From positions 1 to 46,388 of the forward strand of contig JAEOSY010000210.1 of assembly GCA_016840125.1 (NCBI GenBank): 46,388 nucleotides of DNA. Direction: 5' to 3'. Position numbers and translations under genes: made by a program. Shown here in pieces: positions 33,909 through 43,480 of this stretch. Below the pieces are notes generated by a model. That model ran no database searches. It saw nothing but the letters and a program-made list of their open reading frames with translations, and was not told the DNA's origin. The number at the start of each line of letters is the position of its first letter. The stretch's first letter is position 1. The DNA comes from Candidatus Helarchaeota archaeon (GTDB lineage: Archaea; Asgardarchaeota; Lokiarchaeia; Helarchaeales; HEL-GB-A).

Positions 33909-34772
33909 TTACTCGATCTTTTTCCGCTTAATCCATAAGAGGACATAGAGAAAGACACCAAGTGGGACTATCATTGCAACAATAACATAAGTCCAAAGGG
34001 AATCAAGATTTGGGGGCGGTGTGGGAACAGTTCCACAAACTACATCATCCCAAGCTGAAGCGTTGAGCCTCTCCGTTCCATTAACTGTAGTCGTGCAGGA
34101 ATCAGTCAGGTCAATGTCCGCATCATAGTATTCAATATTGATCCCAAATGTCAACGCGTTCTCTAATACAATTGAGGGAAGATCCTCATCGAAATCTGAG
34201 GTGTCATAACTTTTTCTTAAAAGACTATCATATGACGAGACGAACTTGAATTCCCATTGTCCTGCACCATTGGCTGCCCCACTGCTTGGGCCGTTCGTTA
34301 AACTTTCACTTTCATCAGCTATCCAATGGGAAACGTTATCATAGCACAAATCTACATAAGTACCATTTCTAAATACCTTCAATCCGGCCTCTTTTGGGTT
34401 ACCCACTAAGCCCCTTAATTCTTCATCATGACTTTCATCGATGTAGATATTAAACGCATCCTCATCGTCTGATTGATTGTCTCCAATTGTCATGTTGAGT
34501 CCAATGTAGAGGGCTTCTCCATCATGTAATAGATAAAGTTCCGCCTTTATGGTTGAATTTGCTGTCACATCATATTGAAAGGTTAGGTTATAGGGAGTGA
34601 TACTGCCCCATTCTGTACTGGTAACATTTCCATCAATAGTAATTCCAGCGGTTGAACGGTAAACTGCGTTATATTCGGTCCCTTCTGCACCACTGGAGGG
34701 TATCAAATTCGAGACCGTGAAATACGTAAGAAGTAAGATGATTACCATTGCCTTTCGCATTTTCCATTTCAT
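33909..34772 (-). CDS. Secreted, anchored CBM9-like domain protein
   Basis: A 287-residue extracellular protein. A signal helix (VIILLLTYFTVSNLI) is followed by a beta-sandwich like carbohydrate-binding module 9, recognised by the opening TIDGNVTSTEWGS, the DGEALYIGLNMTIGD strand pair and the DEDAFNIYIDESHD segment, and by a C-terminal membrane helix (VIVAMIVPLGVFLYVLLWI) with KRKKIE tail. Such domains bind sugars or electron-carrying ligands; no enzyme site is seen. First gene of a probable four-gene operon with the methyltransferase, 6-TM and UPF0182 genes; divergent from uvrB across a 107-bp gap. Confidence 0.72.
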   Translation of the reverse strand: MKWKMRKAMVIILLLTYFTVSNLIPSSGAEGTEYNAVYRSTAGITIDGNVTSTEWGSITPYNLTFQYDVTANSTIKAELYLLHDGEALYIGLNMTIGDNQSDDEDAFNIYIDESHDEELRGLVGNPKEAGLKVFRNGTYVDLCYDNVSHWIADESESLTNGPSSGAANGAGQWEFKFVSSYDSLLRKSYDTSDFDEDLPSIVLENALTFGINIEYYDADIDLTDSCTTTVNGTERLNASAWDDVVCGTVPTPPPNLDSLWTYVIVAMIVPLGVFLYVLLWIKRKKIE

Positions 34773-34879
34773 CTAAAATTCTCCAGTTAGTGCAATTAGT
34801 ATAATTGAAATTGTTGGATGTAATAAGGTTTGTGAATGTTATTATAATGATTTTGATTAAATTTTCCTTGTTGATTTAA

Positions 34880-36859
34880 ATGCCCCGATTCCAACTAGAA
34901 GCTCCATTTCAGCCGACCGGTGACCAACCCGAAGCGATTGCGGGATTAGTGGATGGAATGAAATCCGGATTGAAATTTCAGACGTTAATGGGTGCGACTG
35001 GAACCGGGAAGACGTTTTCCATCGCGAACGTTATTCAAGCAGTCCAGAAACCTACGCTCATAATATCTCACAATAAAACATTGGCCGCCCAGCTTTATCG
35101 AGAGTATAAGGAATTCTTTCCCCACAATGCCGTGGAGTTTTTCGTAAGTTATTATGACTATTACCAGCCGGAAGCCTACGTGCCATCAAGAGATCTCTAT
35201 GTAGATAAGGAAACCTCGAGAAATCCCGAAATAGAGAAACTCCGCCTTTCAACCTTACGATCCTTATTAACTCGCAAGGATGTCATTGTCATTGCGAGTG
35301 TTTCATGTATTTATGGCATGGCTGATCCGAAGGAGTTAATTACTCTGGTGGTGACTTTAGAGGTTGGTCAGACTATTGATCGCGATAAGATCCTTGAGGG
35401 ACTTGTTGTGATCCAATACAAACGAGACGATTACGATTTAAAAAACGGAACATTTCGAGTGAGAGGGGATACTATCGATGTTTATCCCGCGTTTGGAGAT
35501 AAAGCATTCCGGATTGAAATGTTTGGAGATGAAATTGAGAAAATTACAGAATTTGATCCGCTCACCGGAAAACCGATCAGAACTCCTTCACAAATTCAAT
35601 TTTTCCCCGCCGTCGAATTTGTTTCCACTGAAGAAAGGATTGAGCAGGCAATTCCGCTCATCAAACAAGATTTAGAAAAGAGGATCCAAGAGTTTAAGCA
35701 ACAAAACAAGTTAGTGGAGATCCAAAGATTACGCGGACGGACAAATTACGATACCGAAATGATGCGTGCAAGTGGATGGTGTGGTGGCATTGAGAATTAC
35801 ACTGTGTATTTGACCGATCAGAAACCCGGATGGGCACCATTTACTCTCATAGATTATTTTCCAAAGGATTTTTTAATAATCATTGATGAAAGCCATGTTA
35901 CCATACCTCAAATAGGTGGTATGTATCGCGGCAATCTCGCGCGTAAAAAAAACCTCGTGGATTATGGATTCCGACTTCCTACCGCTCATGATAATCGCCC
36001 CCTCCAATTTGAAGAATTTGAAATGAAAATCCCTCAAATCATTTTCACCACAGCTACTCCTGGACGGTATGCACGCAAAAAGTCGCAACGTATTGTAGAC
36101 CAATTCATTCGCCCAACTGGCATCGTGGATCCAGAATTAGAAGTACGTCCAGTTGAAAATCAAGTGGAAGACCTTGTTACGGAGATTAGATCACGCGCCG
36201 AATCCCAAGACCGCGTTTTAGTCACCACTTTAACGAAACGCATGGCTGAGCATCTCACAGAATATCTAGTAGAGCAAGGAATCCACGCTAAATATCTACA
36301 CTCCGAGATAGATACCCTCGAGCGGACTATAGTTATCCGTGATTTACGATATGGTAGTGAAAGGGGTGGTTTTGACGTGCTCGTCGGAATTAATCTATTA
36401 CGTGAAGGGCTCGATCTCCCTGAGGTTTCCCTTGTCGCGATTCTTGATGCGGATAAGGAAGGATTTTTACGTTCTGATGTGTCATTAATTCAGACCTTTG
36501 GGCGGGCTTCCAGGAACATTCGGGGAAAGGTAATCATGTATGCAGATAAGATAACGAATTCCATGGAACGCGCAATTGAAGAGACTAAACGCCGGCGTCA
36601 AAAGCAAATAAGTTACAACAAAATCCACAATATCACTCCTAAATCCATCATAAAACCTATTCAACCACTTATTGAACTAATCCCTGATAAACCCTTTAAG
36701 ATCTCAACTGATGAAATTCCCAAATCTGAAATTCCGCTCATTATCCAAGAACTAGAAAAAAGTATGCACGAAGCCGCAGCGATTCTTGAATTTGAGAAGG
36801 CAGCGGTTATCCGCGACAAAATTAAAGAACTGAAAAAAATGCTACCGTACAAATCATAA
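34880..36859 (+). CDS. uvrB: UvrB excision repair helicase-like subunit
   Basis: The damage-verifying subunit of UvrABC. Walker A is GATGTGKT (38-45); the damage-probing beta-hairpin is SYYDYYQPEAYVPS near 90-105; the DESH box and TATPG motif follow, then REGLDLPEVSLVAILDADKEG and QTFGRASRN of helicase domain 3. The C-terminal UVR coiled-coil (MHEAAAILEFEKAAVIRDKI) contacts UvrC. Length 659 is standard. It is divergent from the CBM9-like operon; an ATTATAAT sequence at 34841 is a candidate promoter. Archaeal uvrABC genes are generally regarded as acquired from bacteria. Confidence 0.97.
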   Translation: MPRFQLEAPFQPTGDQPEAIAGLVDGMKSGLKFQTLMGATGTGKTFSIANVIQAVQKPTLIISHNKTLAAQLYREYKEFFPHNAVEFFVSYYDYYQPEAYVPSRDLYVDKETSRNPEIEKLRLSTLRSLLTRKDVIVIASVSCIYGMADPKELITLVVTLEVGQTIDRDKILEGLVVIQYKRDDYDLKNGTFRVRGDTIDVYPAFGDKAFRIEMFGDEIEKITEFDPLTGKPIRTPSQIQFFPAVEFVSTEERIEQAIPLIKQDLEKRIQEFKQQNKLVEIQRLRGRTNYDTEMMRASGWCGGIENYTVYLTDQKPGWAPFTLIDYFPKDFLIIIDESHVTIPQIGGMYRGNLARKKNLVDYGFRLPTAHDNRPLQFEEFEMKIPQIIFTTATPGRYARKKSQRIVDQFIRPTGIVDPELEVRPVENQVEDLVTEIRSRAESQDRVLVTTLTKRMAEHLTEYLVEQGIHAKYLHSEIDTLERTIVIRDLRYGSERGGFDVLVGINLLREGLDLPEVSLVAILDADKEGFLRSDVSLIQTFGRASRNIRGKVIMYADKITNSMERAIEETKRRRQKQISYNKIHNITPKSIIKPIQPLIELIPDKPFKISTDEIPKSEIPLIIQELEKSMHEAAAILEFEKAAVIRDKIKELKKMLPYKS

Positions 36860-37007
36860 CGTCTACATGCTCATCCTTTAATGATTAGAATAAAAATTTG
36901 TGTTTGATTTACGTTAAAATTTCTAAAAATCCAGATTGAGGGCTAATTTTTGCAGAGGAAAATGTAGATCAAAAAGTTCATAGGGTGCTGCTATTGAAAA
37001 TTATGTA

Positions 37008-37628
37008 ATGCCTCTCCAAACACAAAGCCAAGAGCTGAAAATTATTGATATCAAACTCAAAATCGTGCGGGGAAAAACGGGCCCAGTAGAGCAACGATTT
37101 CAGTACTCGACCCTGATAGAATACTATATCGGAGAGAGTGTAGAGGGTGAGGATCAGAAGATTCTTACTATGGGGATAATCCCCCCAACCTATTTTTATT
37201 TAAAACGCGTCCTAAATGAGGAGCTAGATGATCTCGATAAAGTCATTAGTCACAATATTCAAAGAGATAGCCGGAAAATTATTCGGGAACTCTTTATCGA
37301 TAATAATTTGATGTTTCTCAATTTGAAGAACGCATTATCAGGAAGCATTGAACGGGTGGTAATCGATAACGTCCATACAATAGGAAAACTTAATTATAAT
37401 TTTTCAGCTTCAATATATCTTACAAATGGACAACGAATTCCATATATCATTCCCAGTGATGCTTTGGTTTTCGCATTAGTTGCTGGAAAGGATATTTTTG
37501 TCACCACATCCCTCTTGGAAGAAAAAGATCGGATAGATCGTGAATTTGAAGAGCAGATTTCTGCAAAGAAGAGAGGCGAATCCGAGAGTGGCGAGCAAAA
37601 GGCGATCCCAAGGAATATTTATACTTAA
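37008..37628 (+). CDS. DUF151 / bifunctional nuclease-like protein
   Basis: A 206-residue protein. The second half matches the DUF151 (bifunctional nuclease) domain: ERVVIDNVHTIGKLNYNFSA, then YLTNGQRIPYIIPSDALVFALVAGKDIFVTTSLLEE, in which PSDA-x5-A and IFV are the conserved core. The middle RDSRKIIRELFIDNNLMFLNL resembles the helix before it. Some family members have RNase and DNase activity; others are uncharacterised, so function is inferred. The C-terminus is charged and low in complexity. It lies 148 bp downstream of uvrB on the same strand and may share its transcript. The ATG at 37008 is preceded by a stop a few codons earlier in frame. Confidence 0.6.
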   Translation: MPLQTQSQELKIIDIKLKIVRGKTGPVEQRFQYSTLIEYYIGESVEGEDQKILTMGIIPPTYFYLKRVLNEELDDLDKVISHNIQRDSRKIIRELFIDNNLMFLNLKNALSGSIERVVIDNVHTIGKLNYNFSASIYLTNGQRIPYIIPSDALVFALVAGKDIFVTTSLLEEKDRIDREFEEQISAKKRGESESGEQKAIPRNIYT

Positions 37629-37702
37629 TCCACAAGACTAAAATCACTTGTTAGAATGATAAATCAGTTGGATTTTTCCGTAAGAAAGAAAGCCACTTTT
37701 CT

Positions 37703-37855
37703 TTAATTAGCTGACCTAGGACAGTTTTTCAATTTTCCTTGGATTCTGAGAAGGGGATAACATAGTTCATAAAACTGGCAATAGTGATGGAAAGTAACCT
37801 GATTAACAGTTTCTAACCGCTTATAGTGTTTACAACTTTTACAATCTCTTAACAT
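37703..37855 (-). CDS. Small 50-residue Cys-rich protein
   Basis: A 50-codon frame (ATG at 37855, TAA at 37703) in the otherwise empty 331-bp gap before uvrA. It has five cysteines and two histidine pairs arranged as DCKSCKHY, FHHYCQFYELC and LKNCP, the pattern of small archaeal zinc-binding proteins. A GGAAGG lies upstream and a TATA-like TATTTAAGG beyond it, sharing the divergent region with uvrA. No family is recognised, but cysteine spacing this regular in an AT-rich gap is unlikely by chance. Confidence 0.5.
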   Translation of the reverse strand: MLRDCKSCKHYKRLETVNQVTFHHYCQFYELCYPLLRIQGKLKNCPRSAN

Positions 37856-37959
37856 AATTCGTAAAGTCGTGTTCTACCTTCCTTAAATACTTTTTTTTTT
37901 AAGTGTAAAATTTATTATCATCTTTTCCCTCTTCCATTATAAAGAGCTGGATTTTCCCT

Positions 37960-40791
37960 ATGAAAGAAAAAATTGTCATTAAAGGTGCTCAAGAGCACAA
38001 CTTGAAGAATATTGATGTAGAGATTCCCAGAAATAGGTTGGTTGTGATTACTGGCATTTCTGGGTCAGGTAAATCATCCCTTGCATTCGATACAATTTAT
38101 GCAGAGGGGCAACGCCGCTATATTGAATCTCTATCTGCATATGCACGCCAATTTCTTGGACAGATGCAAAAACCAAAGGTTGAATTTATTGAAGGGTTAT
38201 CTCCTGCTATTTCCATTGAGCAACGCCCACTCTCACATAATCCACGGTCTACCGTTGCCACAATTACCGAAATCTATGATTACTTTCGGTTACTCTTTGG
38301 TAGAATTGGGCATCCTCATTGTCCAAAGTGTGGGAAGGAAATTACCAAACAGACTTTAGATCAAATTGTAGATCAAGGGCTTAAGTCATTTGAAACCAAT
38401 GATCGTATCTTGATCATGGCGACGGTTGTCCGAGGAAAAAAAGGTGAGCATAAAAAGTTATTCAATACCTTAAAAAAAGAAGGTTATATTCGAGCTCGAA
38501 TTGATGGGATGATTTATAATCTAGAGGATGAAGTCCCCAAACTTGAGAAAAATAAGAAACACGATATTGAGGCAGTTATAGATCGCCTTAAAATCAAACC
38601 TGCAATTAGGAAGCGCCTCGCAGATTCAATTCAAACCGCTATGGAATTAAGCGGCGGTATAGTTATCATAAAGAGTGCTGAAGACGAAAAGAACGAATTA
38701 ATTTTTAATGAAAATCTTGCTTGTGTTGAATGTGGAATAAATTTACCTGAATTATCTCCTCGGATGTTCTCCTTTAACAGTCCTTTCGGAGCTTGCGAAG
38801 AATGTGATGGTCTGGGTACAAAGACCGAAATAGATCCGGATTTACTCGTTCCTGATAAATCCTTATCTATTGAAGAAGGTGCAATTCGCTTTCTAGGGGA
38901 TGGATATTATTACCAAATGCTTGAAGCTGTTGCAGATCATTATGAATTCGATTTAAGTACCCCTTTTAAGAAATACTCTAAGAAAATTCAAGATATTATT
39001 CTCTGGGGATCAGACGAGAAAATCCACTTTGAGATTGGAAAAAATAACACCATGTCCCACCAATTTGACCGCTCTTATGAGGGAATAGCCGCCAATTTAG
39101 AGCGTAGGTATGTTGAAACAAAAAGCCAATATGTACGAAAAGAAATTACAAAACTAATGTCATCAAAGAACTGCCCTGGGTGTAATGGCGATCGTTTAAA
39201 GCCTGAAGTTCTTTCAGTTACGGTGAAAGAAGAAAATATTGGAAAAGTTTCTAAGAAATCAATAAGTGAGGCTCATAAATTCTTTGAATTCCTCCCACAA
39301 GATCTATCTGAAACGGAGAATTTGATTGCTAAAGAGATAATTAAGGAAATAAATGCACGGTTAGAGTTCCTATTAAATGTAGGGCTTAATTATATTACAC
39401 TTGATCGGAAGGCTGAAACACTTAGCGCTGGTGAAGCGCAACGTATCCATTTAGCTACCCAGATTGGAACAAATTTAGTTGGGGTTTTGTACATCTTGGA
39501 CGAACCCACAATCGGTTTGCATCAACGAGATAATCTTCGACTCATTGAAACCTTAAAGAACCTTCGTGATTTGGGAAACACTGTTATCATCGTCGAACAT
39601 GACGAAGAAACAATCAATGCGGCAGAATACATTGTCGATTTGGGTCCTGGCGCTGGCATCCATGGAGGTCACGTTGTGGCAATAGGTACATTGCAAACTA
39701 TTCTAGACTCTCCTGAATCCCTTACAGGTCAATATTTAACTGGCAAAAAAAAGATTCCAATCCCTAAAATACGGCGCCCCTTTTCTGAACATTATCTGAT
39801 AATTCGAGGTGCACGTCAGAATAATCTAAAAAATATAGATGTTAGAATTCCTTTGGGTTTATTCATTAGTGTAACTGGTGTTAGCGGGGCCGGTAAGAGT
39901 TCTTTAATCACTGATATATTAAGTAAAGCATTAACCCGAGATCTAAATCGTGCACAATCTCAGCCCGGCGATTTTGATCACTTAGATGGATTAGAACATT
40001 TAGATAAAGCGATTGTTATTAACCAATCACCAATAGGGCGTACTCCTCGCTCAAATCCGGCAACTTATACAGGGGTTTTCACGGACATTCGTGAGTTATT
40101 CTCAAAAACCAAAGATAGCAGAATTCGAGGCTATAAACCGGGACGATTCAGTTTTAATGTGAAGAATGGTAGATGTCAATACTGCGAGGGGCAAGGCCTC
40201 ATCCGAATTGATATGTATTTCCTCCCCCCTGCTTTGATACCATGTGAAGTATGTAAAGGGAAGCGATATAATCGAGAAACTTTGGAAATCAAATACAATG
40301 AGAAAAATATTGCTGAAGTTCTTGAGATGACAGTTGAGGAAGCGCTCACATTTTTTACAAATATCCCTAAAATCAAGCGTAAACTACAAACCCTTTATGA
40401 TGTTGGGCTTGGATACCTTCATTTAGGGCAATCGGCACCAAATTTATCAGGTGGCGAGGCTCAACGCATAAAATTAGCAAAAGAATTGGGTAAAGTTAGC
40501 ACAGGAAGAACCTTTTATATCCTTGATGAGCCAACAACAGGGCTTCATTTTGATGATGTTAAAAAGTTATTGAATGTACTCGATCGCTTGGTAAAAAAAG
40601 GGAATACAGTGCTCGTGATTGAGCATAACATGGATGTTATTAAGACCGCTGATTGGATCATAGATCTAGGACCCGAAGGTGGTGATGAAGGCGGTACCAT
40701 TGTAGCGGAGGGTACACCTGAAGAAATAAGTCGGGTAGAAAACTCCTTTACTGGGAGATTTTTGAAAGTTGCATTAAATAAATCCAAATAA
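37960..40791 (+). CDS. uvrA: UvrA excision repair ATPase
   Basis: The damage-recognition subunit of UvrABC. Two ABC-type ATPase halves are visible: Walker [10 protein letters not shown] near 30 and GVSGAGKSS near 645, signatures [12 protein letters not shown] and [12 protein letters not shown], and Walker [13 protein letters not shown] and [12 protein letters not shown]. Zinc fingers: CPKCGKE near 122, CVECG...CEECDGLG, and CQYCEGQG...CEVCKGKRY. Length 943 is standard. Promoter-like TTAAATAC lies near 37884 in the gap shared with the small Cys-rich gene. Convergent with the oxidoreductase gene, 16 bp apart. Confidence 0.97.
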   Translation: MKEKIVIKGAQEHNLKNIDVEIPRNRLVVITGISGSGKSSLAFDTIYAEGQRRYIESLSAYARQFLGQMQKPKVEFIEGLSPAISIEQRPLSHNPRSTVATITEIYDYFRLLFGRIGHPHCPKCGKEITKQTLDQIVDQGLKSFETNDRILIMATVVRGKKGEHKKLFNTLKKEGYIRARIDGMIYNLEDEVPKLEKNKKHDIEAVIDRLKIKPAIRKRLADSIQTAMELSGGIVIIKSAEDEKNELIFNENLACVECGINLPELSPRMFSFNSPFGACEECDGLGTKTEIDPDLLVPDKSLSIEEGAIRFLGDGYYYQMLEAVADHYEFDLSTPFKKYSKKIQDIILWGSDEKIHFEIGKNNTMSHQFDRSYEGIAANLERRYVETKSQYVRKEITKLMSSKNCPGCNGDRLKPEVLSVTVKEENIGKVSKKSISEAHKFFEFLPQDLSETENLIAKEIIKEINARLEFLLNVGLNYITLDRKAETLSAGEAQRIHLATQIGTNLVGVLYILDEPTIGLHQRDNLRLIETLKNLRDLGNTVIIVEHDEETINAAEYIVDLGPGAGIHGGHVVAIGTLQTILDSPESLTGQYLTGKKKIPIPKIRRPFSEHYLIIRGARQNNLKNIDVRIPLGLFISVTGVSGAGKSSLITDILSKALTRDLNRAQSQPGDFDHLDGLEHLDKAIVINQSPIGRTPRSNPATYTGVFTDIRELFSKTKDSRIRGYKPGRFSFNVKNGRCQYCEGQGLIRIDMYFLPPALIPCEVCKGKRYNRETLEIKYNEKNIAEVLEMTVEEALTFFTNIPKIKRKLQTLYDVGLGYLHLGQSAPNLSGGEAQRIKLAKELGKVSTGRTFYILDEPTTGLHFDDVKKLLNVLDRLVKKGNTVLVIEHNMDVIKTADWIIDLGPEGGDEGGTIVAEGTPEEISRVENSFTGRFLKVALNKSK

Positions 40792-40806
40792 AAAAAAAGA
40801 AAAAAA
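40790..40806 (-). terminator. Oligo-T terminator of the aldehyde ferredoxin oxidoreductase gene
   Basis: Read on the minus strand, T7, C and T9 directly follow the oxidoreductase stop codon (40808). On the plus strand the same stretch is A-rich and would not terminate uvrA. Confidence 0.6.
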
Positions 40807-40807
40807 G

Positions 40808-42655
40808 TTAATCTACAATCAAATCTAGGCGCTTTAATGTATCATCGGTTGGTATACCATCAGCTGACCAACCGCGAAGTTTATAGTAAGCTGGCAACAT
40901 ATTCTCAATGTCTGGTAAGGCACTAGCAGCTCCTCCATCTGGAAGGGCTTCTTTGGTTAATCGTTTTGGAAGAACATCATCTTTTTTGGAAATGCCAAGT
41001 CTTACATCGAACATCCGCTTCAAATTAAAGATTCTTTCCCCGATTGTAAATAATCCTTCCTTATTGAGTTCTAAACCTGTTACTGCATTAATGGTTTTGA
41101 GAAGGTGTTTTAGTGGAATCGCCCCTTCAACTAATTCACAAAGAATTAGCGCATTTTTAACTGCAATGTTATCCTGCATCACTTTCACTGCTTTTGAATT
41201 AATATCTGGATCATTTGAATGCCGTGGAACTGGTTCGTTGAACCCTAGATCTGGAGCTGGTAACGAGGACATTGTTACAGTTAGCGCTTCGCAATGATTA
41301 GCACCATGAGTGCTGGTGGCATAAGTCAGTGCCATAGAATGGAAGGCTCGGGGGTCGTGATGGGACATTTCTACACCCTTTGTTGTTACTGCAAAATCGC
41401 TCGAATTCTTCCCAAACTTTACTGCAGCCGCATTCACTCCCTCCGCCAAAGTGTCCCCTATACCCTGACGAAGTGCTATCTTCTCAATTAATTTTAAAAT
41501 CGCTTCTTTATTTCCCCAGTCAAGAATAAGTCCGTCAGTAGCATCTCCTGTGATTATACCTTTTTCCCAGCATTCCATGGTAAACCCTATTGATTCACTG
41601 CACGAGATTGTATCTAATCCGTAAAGGTTACATAACTCATTTGCTTTAAAAATAGTTAAAAAGTCATCATTCAACAAAAGAGGGCCAAACCCCGACACCG
41701 TTTCGTATTCTGGTCCGTGTCCCTGAAAGAATACTTCACCCGACTCTTTATCCTTTAATTCGCAGACTTTTTTACAATTCACAGGACATAAGTAACAAGA
41801 TTCATGTTTAACAATAGATTTCTTCCATTTACGTGTTTTAAGACTTTTGTCACCTTTCCACGCGCCCACTTTCCAATAACCATGCGGAACATCGCCTACT
41901 GTATTAAGGATATCATAATTTCCGTTGGTTCCAGCTGGTGCCATTGAAGTTGATACTAACAAATCTGAGGATATCTTTTTAATTGCCTTCTGTGCTAAGG
42001 CTGGAAAAGCTTCTTTGTCTACAATTAAATCCTTAATATCTTTGTTTCCTCTCACTGCAATTGCTTTTAGATTTTTTGAACCCATAACAGCTCCCATTCC
42101 ACATCGTCCAGCCGCATTCCGTTCGTTCATAATACATGCATATTTTACTAGATTTATACCAGCTTGCCCAATACACGCTACGCGTAATTTCTCATCACCA
42201 ATCGTTTCTTTGAGCTTCTTTTGCGTTTCCATTGCATCAAGTTCCCAAATATCCTTTGCGTCTTTTATCGTTAAATCTCCGTTGTCAATGAAAATATAGA
42301 CTGGATCCGTTGCTTTCCCCTCTATAATAAGTCCGTCTAAACCTGCTTTTCGTAATTCATAACTCCAAAATCCCCCACTATAACTCTCTCCGAGAATTCC
42401 TGATAACGGACTTTTACTAACAACCACGTGTCGCGTAGTTGAACCAACTATGCTCGTTAGCGGACCGATCATAAAGATTAATTTATTCTCTGGTTCAAGT
42501 GGCTTGACCTCTGGGGGGACCTCATCATAGAGATATCGCATTGCTATGCCTAATCCACCGAGGTATTTTTTAATAACCTGCTCTTCTATGTCTTCGATTG
42601 AGACTTTCTTGTCAGTTAGGTTAATTCGTGCTATTTTTCCATTCATTCCTAACAT
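40808..42655 (-). CDS. Aldehyde ferredoxin oxidoreductase family tungsten enzyme
   Basis: A 615-residue tungstopterin enzyme that oxidises aldehydes to acids with ferredoxin. The 4Fe-4S ligands are C287, C290, C294 (CYLCPVNC) and C506, spaced as in the Pyrococcus furiosus enzyme; GHGPEYET around 312-319 includes the conserved active-site glutamate, and [16 protein letters not shown] and HGANHCEAL are pterin-binding regions. The AOR-type N-terminal domain begins GKIARINLT. Substrate range (formaldehyde, aromatic or glycolytic aldehydes) cannot be told. It stands alone, divergent from the HAD gene. Tungsten dependence is inferred from the family. Confidence 0.93.
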   Translation of the reverse strand: MLGMNGKIARINLTDKKVSIEDIEEQVIKKYLGGLGIAMRYLYDEVPPEVKPLEPENKLIFMIGPLTSIVGSTTRHVVVSKSPLSGILGESYSGGFWSYELRKAGLDGLIIEGKATDPVYIFIDNGDLTIKDAKDIWELDAMETQKKLKETIGDEKLRVACIGQAGINLVKYACIMNERNAAGRCGMGAVMGSKNLKAIAVRGNKDIKDLIVDKEAFPALAQKAIKKISSDLLVSTSMAPAGTNGNYDILNTVGDVPHGYWKVGAWKGDKSLKTRKWKKSIVKHESCYLCPVNCKKVCELKDKESGEVFFQGHGPEYETVSGFGPLLLNDDFLTIFKANELCNLYGLDTISCSESIGFTMECWEKGIITGDATDGLILDWGNKEAILKLIEKIALRQGIGDTLAEGVNAAAVKFGKNSSDFAVTTKGVEMSHHDPRAFHSMALTYATSTHGANHCEALTVTMSSLPAPDLGFNEPVPRHSNDPDINSKAVKVMQDNIAVKNALILCELVEGAIPLKHLLKTINAVTGLELNKEGLFTIGERIFNLKRMFDVRLGISKKDDVLPKRLTKEALPDGGAASALPDIENMLPAYYKLRGWSADGIPTDDTLKRLDLIVD

Positions 42656-42745
42656 TTTTAATCACTTTTTCGTCTGTTGATTTGAATTACATTCACTCCT
42701 ATCCTTCTTAAAAGATTTGATATCATTAATTTGGTGAAAGTTTCT

Positions 42746-43480
42746 ATGACCCAGATAAAATGTATAGGCTTTGATCTGTATTCCACTTTGATTAACATTG
42801 ATAATCACAATCGGAATGAAATGATGGAACCCGTTTATTCTATCATTCAAAACCTTGGATATACCGAACCATTCGAGTCCTTCATGAAGATATCAGAGCA
42901 AATCTATTGGAAATGGAGAGACTACAGAGAAAGAACTCAAAAAGAGCTAAAGTCAGAAATCTGGTGGAAGGAACTTCTGGAACAACTTCATCTCAATTAC
43001 CCTGAAGAGGCGATTTCTCAAATAATTTTAGCCAGTCATGAAGTATGGCGAACGCAAATTTCTCTCTACCCTCGTGTCAAGGAATTATTAACCGATTTAA
43101 AACGGAACTATAAAATTGTCTGTATTTCTAACATCTCGGAAGGTGATCTCGCGCGTGGGGACATGGAGATGTTTGATATTCTAGATATTTTTGATTTAGT
43201 TGTGATGAGTTCCGATTTTAATATCCGCAAACCTTCCCCAAAAATCTTTGAGTATGTGTTGAACCAATTGAAAATCAAGCGAAATGAAATGATCTTTGTG
43301 GGTGATACGCTATACGATGATGTTCAAGGAGCGAAGGCAGCCGGCTTATTAATGGCAATTCATATTAAACGAGATCGATCTTACTTTTTCCCTGAATATG
43401 CGATAAAACCCGATAAAACGATAAAACAGTTACGAGAAATTATTGAAATCTTAAAAATAAGAAATAAAAAAGAGGATTAA
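42746..43480 (+). CDS. HAD-superfamily hydrolase
   Basis: A 244-residue HAD subfamily IA enzyme. Motif I is FDLYST, with nucleophile Asp, but the second Asp usual in phosphatases is Tyr, as in haloacid-dehalogenase-type members. Motif II is CISNIS, motif III lysine is in RKPSPKIFEY, and motif IV is FVGDTLYDDVQGAKAAG. Cap helices lie between. It may be a phosphatase or dehalogenase. TTG at 42731 and GTG at 42734 are possible starts, but the ATG at 42746 directly precedes the first strand; a TATA-like CTTAAAAG lies about 30 bases upstream. Its stop overlaps the stop of the convergent macro-CHAT gene by a few bases. Confidence 0.85.
   Translation: MTQIKCIGFDLYSTLINIDNHNRNEMMEPVYSIIQNLGYTEPFESFMKISEQIYWKWRDYRERTQKELKSEIWWKELLEQLHLNYPEEAISQIILASHEVWRTQISLYPRVKELLTDLKRNYKIVCISNISEGDLARGDMEMFDILDIFDLVVMSSDFNIRKPSPKIFEYVLNQLKIKRNEMIFVGDTLYDDVQGAKAAGLLMAIHIKRDRSYFFPEYAIKPDKTIKQLREIIEILKIRNKKED

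Noticed and set aside
33899..33961. Longer methyltransferase start at 33961
   Set aside because: Would overlap the upstream CBM9-like gene by 53 bp and adds a Ser-rich stretch that is simply that gene's end read in another frame; the ATG at 33898 is cleaner.
40908..42299. Plus-strand frames of 129 and 124 codons
   Set aside because: Both lie opposite the well-supported aldehyde ferredoxin oxidoreductase gene and show no domain.
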